Shown in pieces: positions 46,137 through 54,844 of a stretch of DNA of 64,000 nucleotides. The stretch lies in the NCBI RefSeq assembly GCF_001661965.1, contig NZ_LYWZ01000011.1, forward strand, positions 186,001 to 250,000, given 5' to 3'. Positions within the stretch are counted from its first letter, which is position 1, and each line of letters begins with the position of its first letter. The notes below the pieces were generated by a model. It did no database searches. It worked only from the letters and a program-made list of their open reading frames with translations, and had not been told where the DNA came from. Both the position numbers and the translations under genes were made by a program. Source of the stretch: Croceicoccus mobilis. GTDB lineage: Bacteria; Pseudomonadota; Alphaproteobacteria; Sphingomonadales; Sphingomonadaceae.

Positions 46137-48665
46137 TCAGTATATGCCGCCCTGATCTTCAAGGAAGGTATCGTCAATCGCCACGCCCTGATCCGCGCTG
46201 GAGGACTGACGCTCTGCCGTGGCGGCACGGATCGCGGCGATGGCGGCCTTGCGCTTTTCTTCCAGAGTCTGGCGGGCCTGCAGGCGGCGCGGTTCGGTAT
46301 CGGGCTTGAACGCTTCCCAGATCGAGCCGGGGACATATTCCTTCATGTCGGGCCAGCCTTCGAACACGCGCTTGCCGCTGCGGCGGTCGATGCGCACCAT
46401 GCGGATGCCATCGGGCGCGGCGACAGGCGTGGTCGGCCAGCGCGGCTTCGTCTGCTCGATCAGCTGCTTGATGATCGGCCCGGCGGTATTGCCGCCCTGC
46501 ACATAACCGCCAAGATTGCGCGGCTGGTCAAAGCCGACATACACGCCCGCGACCAGATCGGCCGAACCGCCCATGAACCATGCATTGGTCGGGCCGCTGG
46601 TCGTGCCGGTCTTGCCAAAGATCGGAAGGTTGAGACTGCGCAAGCGCACGGCCGTACCGCGCTGGACCACGCCTTCCAGCATGTGGACCACCTGATAGGC
46701 GGTATCCGGGTCCATCACCTGCTTGCCCGCAGGGATCAGGCGCGGCATCGCCTTGCCGTCCCATTCGTCGGCATTGCAGGCGTCGCAGCGGCGCTTGTCC
46801 GCGCGCCAGATCACCTTGCCGTTCTTGTCCTGCACATAGTCGATGAGCGAGGATTCATATTGCCGCCCATGATTGGCGAGCGCGGCATAGGCGTTCACGA
46901 GCTGCAGCACAGTCGTATCGCCCGCACCCAGCGCGAAGGACAGGTAGGGCTTGTAGCTGCCGATACCCATGCGTTCGAATGTGTTGATGACATTGGGCAT
47001 GCCCGCGTCATTGGCGATATGGATCGTCATCAGGTTGCGCGACTGCTCAAGACCCCAGCGCATGGTCTGTTCACCCGCGCCGCGCTCGTTCGCAAAGTTG
47101 CGGAAGCATTTTTCGCCCAGCGCCGCGCCCTGATAGACGCAGAACGGTCCATCGGACACCAGTGTCGCCGGGGTCATGCCCTGATCAAGCCCGGTCGCGT
47201 AGACGAAAGGCTTGATGGTCGAACCGGGCTGGCGTTCCGCCTGTGTGGCGCGGTTGAAGCTGCCGAGGCGCGAATCAAACCCGCCCTGCATGGCGAGCAC
47301 GCGGCCCGTATGCGGATCCTGCACAACCAGACCACCGGAAACCTCGGGGATGGTACGCACACGCCAGCTGGCGCCTTCACCCTCGCCTTCGGGCGAAGCC
47401 ACGATGACATCGCCTGCCTTCAGCCTGTCGGGGAGGTTGTTCAGCGGATGCTCGTTGCCATCCGAAAAGCCGATCGTCGCATCATCGCCATTGCGCCCGG
47501 TCACCACGCCCACGCGCCAGTCATCGTAATCGACCGACAGGTTGGAAACGATCAGCTGGGTCTGCCAGTTCTCGTCCATGTTGATCGTGGCGATGGGGCC
47601 AGTCCACCCGCGGCTGCCGTGATAGCGCAGCAGCCCTGCCCGCAGCGAATCGCGCGCGGCATGCTGCATTTCCATGTCGAGCGAAGTGCGAACCCAAAGG
47701 CCGCCTGCGTAAACCGAGTTCGGGCCGTCCTCGTCCGTCTCGCCATATTTGTCGAGCAGGCGGCGGCGCACTTCCTCGATGAAATAGCCTGCAGCCGGGT
47801 CCCAGTCCTCGGACCGGCGCGCGACGAGGCCCAGCGGCTTCGCCTTGGCGGCGGCGGCATCGGCTTCGCTGGCCCAGCCATTGGCGACCATCTGGTCGAG
47901 CACGTAATTGCGCCGCGTGATCGCCATGTCCTTATACCGGGCGCGACCGTAACGTTCCGGCGCCTTGGGCAAGATGGCGAGAAAGGCGACTTCATTCAGG
48001 TCGAGGTCGCCCACGTCCTTGTCGAAATAGGCGCGTGAAGCGGCTTGCACGCCAAAGCTCTGGCGGCCCAGAGGAATCTCGTTGAGATAAAGCTCGAGGA
48101 TCTGCTCCTTGCTCAACACGCCTTCAATCCGGCGGGCGAGGATCATTTCCTTCAGCTTGCGCGTGACCGAATATTCATCGCCCACAAGGATGTTCTTCGC
48201 GACCTGCTGCGTGATGGTCGACCCGCCCTTGGCGCGCTCGCCCGATCCGTATTTCGAGACATAATCGACGACCGCGCCGGCAAGACCACCGTAATCGACG
48301 CCGCCATGGGTCCAGAAGGTCTTGTCCTCTGCCGAAAGAAAGGCATCGGTCAGCTGCTCGGGAAAATCCACGAAGCGAAGCTGTACGCGGCGTTCGCGGG
48401 CGTAGCTGTTGACGATCTCGCCATCGGAGCCGCGCACCATGGTGGGAAGCGATGGCTGATAGGTCAGGAGGCGGTCGGCCGACGGCAGCCCGGTGCCGAG
48501 CCAGATATAGCCGCCGACGAAAGTAATGACCCCCAGCGCGACCAGCGCCCAGAACGCCTTGAACAGGCGGCTTTCGCGCCAGCGGCGGGCAAAGCCTGTC
48601 TTCAGCGCGGAAAGGTCACCGCGCGCGCGGCTGGCATAGGTCTGCAATTGGGCTTTGGCATCCAT
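46137..48665 (-). CDS. mrcA: Penicillin-binding protein 1A (bifunctional peptidoglycan synthase)
   Basis: Class A PBP: polymerises glycan strands and cross-links them. Residues 37-57 are the membrane anchor. The glycosyltransferase domain follows with the catalytic Glu113 in SAEDKTFWTHGG and KGGSTITQQVAKN. The transpeptidase domain carries Ser482-x-x-Lys485 (GSTIKPF) and KTG (685-687, GKTGTTSG). It is 842 residues, the usual size for an alphaproteobacterial PBP1A. It lies after an amidase gene (96-base gap), a conserved pairing near rne in this class. Confidence 0.96.
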   Translation of the reverse strand: MDAKAQLQTYASRARGDLSALKTGFARRWRESRLFKAFWALVALGVITFVGGYIWLGTGLPSADRLLTYQPSLPTMVRGSDGEIVNSYARERRVQLRFVDFPEQLTDAFLSAEDKTFWTHGGVDYGGLAGAVVDYVSKYGSGERAKGGSTITQQVAKNILVGDEYSVTRKLKEMILARRIEGVLSKEQILELYLNEIPLGRQSFGVQAASRAYFDKDVGDLDLNEVAFLAILPKAPERYGRARYKDMAITRRNYVLDQMVANGWASEADAAAAKAKPLGLVARRSEDWDPAAGYFIEEVRRRLLDKYGETDEDGPNSVYAGGLWVRTSLDMEMQHAARDSLRAGLLRYHGSRGWTGPIATINMDENWQTQLIVSNLSVDYDDWRVGVVTGRNGDDATIGFSDGNEHPLNNLPDRLKAGDVIVASPEGEGEGASWRVRTIPEVSGGLVVQDPHTGRVLAMQGGFDSRLGSFNRATQAERQPGSTIKPFVYATGLDQGMTPATLVSDGPFCVYQGAALGEKCFRNFANERGAGEQTMRWGLEQSRNLMTIHIANDAGMPNVINTFERMGIGSYKPYLSFALGAGDTTVLQLVNAYAALANHGRQYESSLIDYVQDKNGKVIWRADKRRCDACNADEWDGKAMPRLIPAGKQVMDPDTAYQVVHMLEGVVQRGTAVRLRSLNLPIFGKTGTTSGPTNAWFMGGSADLVAGVYVGFDQPRNLGGYVQGGNTAGPIIKQLIEQTKPRWPTTPVAAPDGIRMVRIDRRSGKRVFEGWPDMKEYVPGSIWEAFKPDTEPRRLQARQTLEEKRKAAIAAIRAATAERQSSSADQGVAIDDTFLEDQGGIY

Positions 48666-48761
48666 GGTCGAGGCGGCACTAGCATGGGGTTCGCGAAAGA
48701 GAAAAGCCGGAAAAGCCTTACCCGATGATGAACGGGGATAACTAAACGATCCGTCCGCGCG

Positions 48762-49688
48762 CTATCCGGGCCGGGGCGCCAGCAGATCGGCGACGATCGC
48801 CTCGGCAAGGGCGGATACGATGGCGGCGCGGCCCTCCTCGCTCGTCAGGCGGGTGGCATCCTCCTCGCTTGAAATATAGCCGGCCTCGAACAGGATGGAG
48901 GGCATTTGCGCAGAACGCAGCACCACGAGATTGCCGCCGCGCACGAAGCGCCCGTGCACCGGCAGCCGCCCTTTTACCCGCGCCTCGACAGACCGGGCGA
49001 TGCTGGCCGAGCCCAATGCCGTTTCCCGTCGGGCCAATTCGGCCAGCAAGGCCTCAACCTCATCGCCGCCGTCATCGGCATAGGCATCGTCATCCCCATT
49101 GACGCTGCGCGCCAGCGCCAGTGCCTCACGGTCGCTGGCGCGCCCCGACAGCACATATACATTGGCCCCGCGCGCTTCCTCGACCGGCGCGCTGTCGGCA
49201 TGGATCGAGATGAAGAGATCGGCCTTCAGCGCCTCGGCCACGGCGACACGCTCTTCGAGAGGGAGAAAAACGTCATCCTCACGCGTCAGCGCCACGCGCA
49301 CCGCGCCCAGTTCAACCAGCCGGTCGCGCAGCCCCGCCGCGATGGCAAGCGCGACATTCTTCTCGATCGCGCCGCTGGGGCCGCTGGCACCGGGGTCGAA
49401 ACCGCCATGCCCGGCATCGATCACCACCAGCGGCGCCTCTGCGCCCGCACGGCCCGTGACGATTCGCGGCAGCTCGGCAGGACGGCTTTCCGGCAAAGGG
49501 GCGGCGAATTGCGCCTTGCCGCGACCTCCGGGCGGAAATATCTCGATCACAAGCAGGCCCAGCAGCATTCCGGCCACGATCGCGCCTGCAATCCAGCCCA
49601 TGGTTTTCAGCCGACTGGCCCGACGCGCGGACGCGGGGCGGTCCGCGCCCAGATCCAATACCCCGCCATCATTGCCGCTGTCCTGCAT
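48762..49688 (-). CDS. N-acetylmuramoyl-L-alanine amidase (Amidase_3)
   Basis: Cleaves the amide bond between MurNAc and the stem peptide. A short cytoplasmic N-terminus and one membrane helix (about 33-50) precede the Amidase_3 domain, whose Zn ligands are in VVIDAGHGGFDPGASG (His), the Glu of GAIEKNVALAIA and ISIHADSAP (His); the catalytic Glu is in ILFEAGYISS. There is no separate substrate-binding domain, so it is a short 308-residue form. The N-terminal segment could be read as a signal anchor. It is divergent from rne and upstream of the PBP1A gene. Confidence 0.92.
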   Translation of the reverse strand: MQDSGNDGGVLDLGADRPASARRASRLKTMGWIAGAIVAGMLLGLLVIEIFPPGGRGKAQFAAPLPESRPAELPRIVTGRAGAEAPLVVIDAGHGGFDPGASGPSGAIEKNVALAIAAGLRDRLVELGAVRVALTREDDVFLPLEERVAVAEALKADLFISIHADSAPVEEARGANVYVLSGRASDREALALARSVNGDDDAYADDGGDEVEALLAELARRETALGSASIARSVEARVKGRLPVHGRFVRGGNLVVLRSAQMPSILFEAGYISSEEDATRLTSEEGRAAIVSALAEAIVADLLAPRPG

Positions 49689-50371
49689 CGCAAAAGCGCT
49701 AGCCGCGCATGCGCATGGCTGGCAAGCGCCCTGCCGCCGCCCTCACCAGAGATCGCCGGGCTGCGCCATTCCGCCCACGTTCAGGCCGGATCGGGAAGAA
49801 TTAAACAGCCCCAAGGCTTTTTATTGCCGAACCGCAATCCCGGTGCTAGCGTGACAATGTCGGGAGGATCGGATTTCCTGGCGAACGCAAGTCGGCACAT
49901 ATCGCTGCCGACGGCCCCCGAGCGGGGCCGACGTATCGCAAGGGCCCGGTCCTTTTCCGCCGACAAGCTGCGCTCCGGCGCCTCGATGCACTGCAGGCCA
50001 TGTCAACCCGGCGACGGGAAAAGCCGCAGACAAGCACGGGCCGCCTGACGCGCACCCCGGACAATGACGCCGGGCGGGAATGGAAAAGGTAAGTATGGGC
50101 ATCGATTCGGGGATTTCGGCGACCGACCTGCTTTGCAGGGCCGCTGGGATCGTCGCCGCTGCCGCAGACGCATCCTTCCACACCGCCTCGCGGACTAAAG
50201 AATTTTCGCCGCCGGGCGCGCATATGAAAGCGCGCACCGGCTCTTATCGTTTCGCGCCGGAAAGCGGGCACAAGCCTGCCATCAGGGCGCGCATTTCACT
50301 GAATAGTCGCGCAAACACACCCGCCCGGTCGGAAAGACCGCTGGCGGCACAGCGCGCTTGGAGATCCATCA
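49689..50371 (+). promoter_or_regulatory. 683-base rne upstream region, hairpin-rich probable 5' leader
   Basis: This is the only gap over 300 bases in the window. I see no convincing gene in it: an open frame starting at 50080 runs into rne out of phase and has no family resemblance. It holds several short inverted repeats: GTCGGC/GCCGAC (49891-49896 with 49907-49912), CGGCCCC/GGGGCCG (49912-49918 with 49924-49930, 5-base loop), CGCCG/CGGCG (49958-49980), and CGGTC/GACCG with a GGAAA loop at 50326-50340, about 30 bases before the start codon. A GGAG ribosome-binding site lies at 50360-50363. In enterobacteria RNase E regulates its own mRNA through a long structured leader; this region could do the same, but the elements are not recognisably homologous. 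The amidase promoter must also lie here. Confidence 0.5.
49824..49852 (+). promoter_or_regulatory. Candidate promoter for rne
   Basis: TTGCCG (49824-49829) and TAGCGT (49847-49852) with a 17-base spacer. The -10 match is poor. If used, the rne transcript would carry an untranslated leader of about 510 bases. Confidence 0.25.
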
Positions 50372-53182
50372 ATGACCACGCGCATGCTTATCGATGCGCG
50401 CCACCCGGAAGAGACGCGGGTGGCGGTGCTAAAAGGCAACCGGATTGAAGAATTCGACTTCGAGTCGGCAGAACACAAGCAGATAAAGGGTAATATCTAC
50501 CTGGCGAAGGTGACGAGGGTCGAACCCTCGCTGCAGGCCGCCTTCGTCGATTTCGGCGGCAACCGGCATGGCTTCCTCGCCTTTAGCGAGATCCATCCCG
50601 ACTATTACCAGATCCCCAAGGAAGATCGCGACGCGCTTCTCGCCGCGGAGCAGGAGGTCGCCGACGAAGAGGCACGCCTGCGCGCCGAGGACGACGACGA
50701 CGATCACGACGATGGCGGCTCCGACGACGACGAAAGCGGCGACGCGCTGGCCGAGGAAATGGCCGGTGACGGGGTCGAGGACGTCTCCGACGAAAAGGAC
50801 GACAGCGTCTCGACGATCGAAGACGGCGCGGTTTCGGGCGACGACAGCGACGACGACGATTCCTCCGATGACGAGGATGACAGTTCGGACGAGGGTGAAG
50901 AAGGCAATGGTCGTGGCCGCCGCGGTCGCAAGGGCCGTGGCCGCGGTCAGCGCAAGGGCGGCTCGGGCCGTTCCAAGGCTGCCGACGATGCGCGCGCGCG
51001 CCGTCTGGCGCTGCGTCGCCGCTACAAGATCCAGGATGTGATCCAGCGCCGCCAGGTGCTGCTGGTGCAGGTCGTAAAGGAAGAGCGCGGCAACAAGGGC
51101 GCTGCCCTCACCACCTATCTCAGCCTTGCGGGCCGCTATTGCGTGCTGATGCCGAACTCCAGCCATGGCGGCGGGATTTCGCGCAAGATTTCGAGCGCAG
51201 CCGACCGCAAGCGACTGAAGCAGATCGTCTCGGAAATGAGCCTGCCCAAGAGCATGGGCTGCATCGTGCGCACCGCAGGGCTTCAGCGCACCAAGACCGA
51301 GATCAAGCGCGACTTCGATTATCTCGCCCGCCTGTGGGACGAGATTCGCGAGACGACGATGCGCTCGTCTGCGCCCGCGCTGATCCATTCGGACAGCGAC
51401 CTGATCAAGCGCGCGATCCGCGACATCTATAATCGCGACATCGAGGAAGTCGTGGTCGAGGGGCCGGAAGGCTATAAATCGGCCAAGGAATTCATGAAAT
51501 TGCTGATGCCCAGCCATGCGCGCCGGGTGAAGCAATATGCCGACCCCGTGCCGCTGTTCCAGCGTTATGGCGCAGAGGATCAGCTGACCGCGATGTACGA
51601 TCCCGTCGTCCAGCTGAAATCGGGCGGCTATCTCGTTATCAACCCGACCGAGGCGCTGGTGTCGATCGACATCAACTCGGGCCGCTCGACCAAGGAGCAC
51701 GGGATCGAGCAGACCGCGCTGCACACCAATATGGAAGCGGCGAAGGAAATCGCCCGCCAGCTGCGCCTGCGCGACATGGCCGGTCTGGTCGTGATCGACT
51801 TCATCGACATGGAGCACAACTCCTCGATCCGTAAGGTCGAGAAGTGCATGAAGGAAGCACTGAAGAACGATCGCGCGCGCATTCAGGTTGGCCGCATTTC
51901 GGGCTTTGGCCTGATGGAGATGAGCCGCCAGCGCCTGCGCACCGGCGTTCTGGAAGCGACCACCCGCACCTGCCCGCATTGCGACGGCTCGGGCCTTGTC
52001 CGCACCGCATCCAGCGCGGGCCTGTCGGCGCTGCGCCTGATCGAGGACGAAGCCGCCAAGGGCAAGGGCACGATCATCACGCTCCACGCCAGCACCGAGG
52101 CCGCGATCTATCTCCTCAACGCCAAACGCGGCGACCTGCAGGAGATCGAGGACCGCTATGGCGTCAATGTCGAAGTCCTGCCCGAGGGCGAGGACGAAGG
52201 CGCCAAGATGCGCGTCGGCTCTTCGGGCCCGCGCCCGACCAATGCGCCCAAGTTCGAGCCCATCGCCGAGCCGGAAGACGATTACGACGTTTCCGACGAG
52301 GATGACGAGGATGAGAACGACGAACGTTCGCAGCGCGGCGGTGACGACGATGACGGCCAGCCCCGTCGTAAGCGCCGTCGGCGCCGTGGCGGTCGCCGCA
52401 AGCGTGGCCGCAATCGCGAACAGGGCGATGAGACCGGCAATGAAAATGGCAATGACGACGATAACGGTTCGGACAATAATGAGGCCGAAACCGAAAAGTC
52501 GGAGCCGGTAGAAGCCGAAGTTACGCCGGAAAACGAAGAGGACGCGGCGCCCAAGAAGCGCCGTCGTCGTCGCCGGACCAAGTCTGATCGTGGCGAAAGC
52601 GAAACCGGCGAAACCGAAACCGGCGACAGCGATTCCGGTGAAGGCGAAGCGCCGAGCGAAGCTGAAGCGCAGACAGCAGCGTCGGAAGAGGCAACTGAAG
52701 CAACGCCCGCAGCACAGGCACCTGCCGAAGCGAATCCGGCAGCGGATGCTCCGGCTGAGGAAGCGCCAGCTGCGGAAGAAAAGCCAAAGCGTCGCCGCAC
52801 CCGCAAGAAGAAGGAAGAGCCTGCAGCGGAAGCGCCGGCCGAAGGCGAAACCGAGACGCGTGCCGCCGATGCCGAGGCCGCTCCCGAAGCCGTGGAGAAG
52901 CCCAAGCGCCGCCGTACTCGCAAGAAGAAGGAAGAGCCAAAGGCCGAGGAGGCTTCCACACAGGAGGCACCTGCAGTCGAGGCTGCTCCCGAACCGGAAG
53001 CGACGCCCGCAGCCGAGCCGGTGGCAGAGGAAACCCCTGCGCCGTCTCCCGAGCCGACCGCCGAACCCGAAAACCCGGTCGCGGCCAATGACGAACCCAC
53101 GGAAAGTGGCGATCAGCAAGCCGCGAGCGAGAGCGATGGTGAACCGCGCCGCGGCTGGTGGCAGCGCACCTTCGGCAACTAA
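50372..53182 (+). CDS. rne: Ribonuclease E
   Basis: The main endoribonuclease for mRNA decay and rRNA processing and the scaffold of the RNA degradosome. Order: N-terminal RNase-H-like part and S1 domain, split by an insertion (about residues 85-218) made of an Asp/Glu/Ser-rich block and then a Gly/Arg/Lys-rich block; 5'-sensor region; DNase-I-like catalytic part with LVSIDINSGR and VVIDFIDME (the two Mg-binding Asp); Zn-link CPHC. After residue about 560 the C-terminal half is low complexity with Arg-rich patches (RRKRRRRRGGRRKRGR) and two copies of KPKRRRTRKKKEEP (52781-52822, 52898-52939), probably RNA-binding sites between acidic, Ala/Pro/Glu-rich linkers. Length is 936 residues. Insertions in the S1 domain are known in alphaproteobacterial RNase E. 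Confidence 0.96.
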   Translation: MTTRMLIDARHPEETRVAVLKGNRIEEFDFESAEHKQIKGNIYLAKVTRVEPSLQAAFVDFGGNRHGFLAFSEIHPDYYQIPKEDRDALLAAEQEVADEEARLRAEDDDDDHDDGGSDDDESGDALAEEMAGDGVEDVSDEKDDSVSTIEDGAVSGDDSDDDDSSDDEDDSSDEGEEGNGRGRRGRKGRGRGQRKGGSGRSKAADDARARRLALRRRYKIQDVIQRRQVLLVQVVKEERGNKGAALTTYLSLAGRYCVLMPNSSHGGGISRKISSAADRKRLKQIVSEMSLPKSMGCIVRTAGLQRTKTEIKRDFDYLARLWDEIRETTMRSSAPALIHSDSDLIKRAIRDIYNRDIEEVVVEGPEGYKSAKEFMKLLMPSHARRVKQYADPVPLFQRYGAEDQLTAMYDPVVQLKSGGYLVINPTEALVSIDINSGRSTKEHGIEQTALHTNMEAAKEIARQLRLRDMAGLVVIDFIDMEHNSSIRKVEKCMKEALKNDRARIQVGRISGFGLMEMSRQRLRTGVLEATTRTCPHCDGSGLVRTASSAGLSALRLIEDEAAKGKGTIITLHASTEAAIYLLNAKRGDLQEIEDRYGVNVEVLPEGEDEGAKMRVGSSGPRPTNAPKFEPIAEPEDDYDVSDEDDEDENDERSQRGGDDDDGQPRRKRRRRRGGRRKRGRNREQGDETGNENGNDDDNGSDNNEAETEKSEPVEAEVTPENEEDAAPKKRRRRRRTKSDRGESETGETETGDSDSGEGEAPSEAEAQTAASEEATEATPAAQAPAEANPAADAPAEEAPAAEEKPKRRRTRKKKEEPAAEAPAEGETETRAADAEAAPEAVEKPKRRRTRKKKEEPKAEEASTQEAPAVEAAPEPEATPAAEPVAEETPAPSPEPTAEPENPVAANDEPTESGDQQAASESDGEPRRGWWQRTFGN

Positions 53183-53204
53183 GCCGCTACGCCTGCGTCA
53201 ATGA

Positions 53205-53236
53205 AAAGGGGCCGCTCCTTCAGGGGCGGCCCTTTT
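53205..53236. terminator. Bidirectional terminator between rne and the SDR gene
   Basis: A 14-pair stem (53205-53218 with 53223-53236, including two G-T pairs) around a TTCA loop, flanked by four A and four T residues. It lies between the convergent ends of rne (53182) and the SDR gene (53243) and can serve both strands. Confidence 0.88.
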
Positions 53237-53242
53237 CGTTGA

Positions 53243-53965
53243 TCAGAACGGGATCGGTTTGCCGTCCCAGGCGAAGAAGCCGCCACTATCCCCTGCGCTC
53301 AACCCGTCGATCACCGACAGCAGGCAAGCCGCCGCATATTCGGGAGTGAACAGTTTTTCATCGGGAACATTGCCGCGAAATGGCTCGGACAAGGTTGTCT
53401 CGACCGTGCCGGGGTGAAGGGCGACCGCGACGGCCCGCTTGTTGCGGCGGCGCAGTTCGATGGCGAAATTGCGGATGATCTGGTTTAGCGCCGCCTTTGC
53501 CGCGCGATAGCTGTGCCATCCGCCCAGCCCATTATCCTCGATCGAACCCACCCGTGCCGACAATGCCGCGAACAGCGGGCGGCCTTCGCGTGACAAATGA
53601 TCCAGCACATGCTTGCCGATCAGCGCAGGGCCAATGGTGTTGATCCTGAAGTTTTCCGCCATGGCTTCGGCATCAAGGCTGCGCCATGTCTTTTCCGGCT
53701 GGATTTCGTCACCACGGCTCAAAAGGCCCGTGGCGACGATGACGAGGTCAAGCGGACCATCGCCGGTCATGCGTTCTACCGCAGCGATGATGCTTCCTTC
53801 ATCGCCATAGTCAAACGCAAGTGGCGTGGCCTTCTCGCCTTTGCGGCCGGGGCTTCGCATCAAGGCATAGACTTCCTCGACATCCTTCCGGTCGGAGAGG
53901 GCATCGACAAGCGCCGCACCGATCCCGCCCGATGCGCCAAAAACGGCGCAGCGCAGCCCGCTCAT
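53243..53965 (-). CDS. Short-chain dehydrogenase/reductase
   Basis: An NAD(P)-dependent SDR of 240 residues. The dinucleotide motif GASGGIGAALVDAL is at the N-terminus, and the catalytic Tyr-x3-Lys is in WHSYRAAKAALNQ. A Ser is in LSARVGSIED, the position usual for the catalytic Ser. The closest general type is the CsgA-like C-factor subfamily. Substrate is unknown. It overlaps the upstream nucleotidyltransferase by four bases (ATGA), so the two are coupled. Confidence 0.85.
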   Translation of the reverse strand: MSGLRCAVFGASGGIGAALVDALSDRKDVEEVYALMRSPGRKGEKATPLAFDYGDEGSIIAAVERMTGDGPLDLVIVATGLLSRGDEIQPEKTWRSLDAEAMAENFRINTIGPALIGKHVLDHLSREGRPLFAALSARVGSIEDNGLGGWHSYRAAKAALNQIIRNFAIELRRRNKRAVAVALHPGTVETTLSEPFRGNVPDEKLFTPEYAAACLLSVIDGLSAGDSGGFFAWDGKPIPF

Positions 53966-54741
53966 GCCGCATCCCCGCGCTGCGCCAGCAGGCGGCGGGC
54001 CAGCGTCAGGTCCTCCGCCTTGTCCACATCAATCGCCGCTTCGCCATCGCGCGCAGGCACCACGGCAGCGGAAAGCCCATTGCGCTGTCCAAGCCGCCTC
54101 ACCGCCTCGGCTAGTGAGAGCCGGCCCATAGCATAGGAGAACATGGTCCCGATGCCCAATCGGCGCACGATCCGCCAGGGCCGCTTGCGATCCGCTTCCA
54201 CCCCGCTCCAGACTTCTAGCGCCCTGCGCGCGCCGTCACCCGCCAACAGGAAAAGATTGCATCCTGACCAGTCACCATCGGCAAAGCGCAGCCAGGTACG
54301 CCGGGTGCCGGGGACCGCGGCATCCACCTTGCCGCGTTCCGCCAGCAAAATGGCGACATCGGCGGCGGGCGCATCGGCAAGGAAATCACGAACCCATTCG
54401 GGCCGCAGCAATGCGTGGTCGGCGGTCGTCACCAGCAGCGGCGCTCCCGTAAGCGCAAACACGCGCGCGACGCTGCCGCTGGGCCCTGCGGCAGGGGCGA
54501 CGACGGTCGCGCCCAGACGCGCCGCCTCCTCAACCACTGCGGGGTCATCGGCAGAGACATGGACGCAGGCATAGCCCGCCGCGGACAGGGCCGCATGAAC
54601 CCGCGCCAGCATGGTCATGCCGTCAATTTCGATCAGGGCCTTGTGCGCGACACCTTGTTCATGCGCGAATGGATCGCCGCCGGGGCGGGATCCGGCAAGG
54701 ATCAGGGCGTGTCCGGGCATGGTGGCTGTCAATTCGGTCAT
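53962..54741 (-). CDS. Nucleotidyltransferase-fold protein (MobA-like)
   Basis: A 259-residue GT-A-type NTP transferase. N-terminal ALILAGSRPGGDPFA is the nucleotide-binding loop; HKALIEIDGMTMLARVHAAL is the usual next helix. LLVTTADHALLRPEW supplies the metal-binding Asp. MobA-type proteins transfer NMP to cofactors, sugar phosphates or alcohol phosphates; the substrate is not readable from sequence. The gene is divergent from a CDP-alcohol phosphotransferase gene 103 bases away and coupled to an SDR, which suggests it activates an alcohol for that pathway (inference). Confidence 0.78.
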   Translation of the reverse strand: MTELTATMPGHALILAGSRPGGDPFAHEQGVAHKALIEIDGMTMLARVHAALSAAGYACVHVSADDPAVVEEAARLGATVVAPAAGPSGSVARVFALTGAPLLVTTADHALLRPEWVRDFLADAPAADVAILLAERGKVDAAVPGTRRTWLRFADGDWSGCNLFLLAGDGARRALEVWSGVEADRKRPWRIVRRLGIGTMFSYAMGRLSLAEAVRRLGQRNGLSAAVVPARDGEAAIDVDKAEDLTLARRLLAQRGDAA

Positions 54742-54844
54742 GCTGCTTCGTCTAGCGGCTTATCCTTTGGCAATCACCCCCGAACCGGGCGTTGACCCAC
54801 ACGACTTGTTGCCCTTTTCCATTGTCCTGCCTATCGCGCATCCC

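Noticed and set aside
45993-48038. A 681-codon frame opposite the peroxiredoxin and PBP1A genes
   Set aside because: PBP1A has complete glycosyltransferase and transpeptidase motifs; the opposite frame has none.
50080-50448. A 122-codon frame in the rne leader
   Set aside because: It runs into rne out of phase, has no homology I recognise, and better explains itself as leader RNA.
50429-53119. An 896-codon frame opposite rne
   Set aside because: It mirrors RNase E, which has full catalytic motifs. Its Phe/Val/Leu-rich repeats are the reverse complement of the acidic and basic tails.
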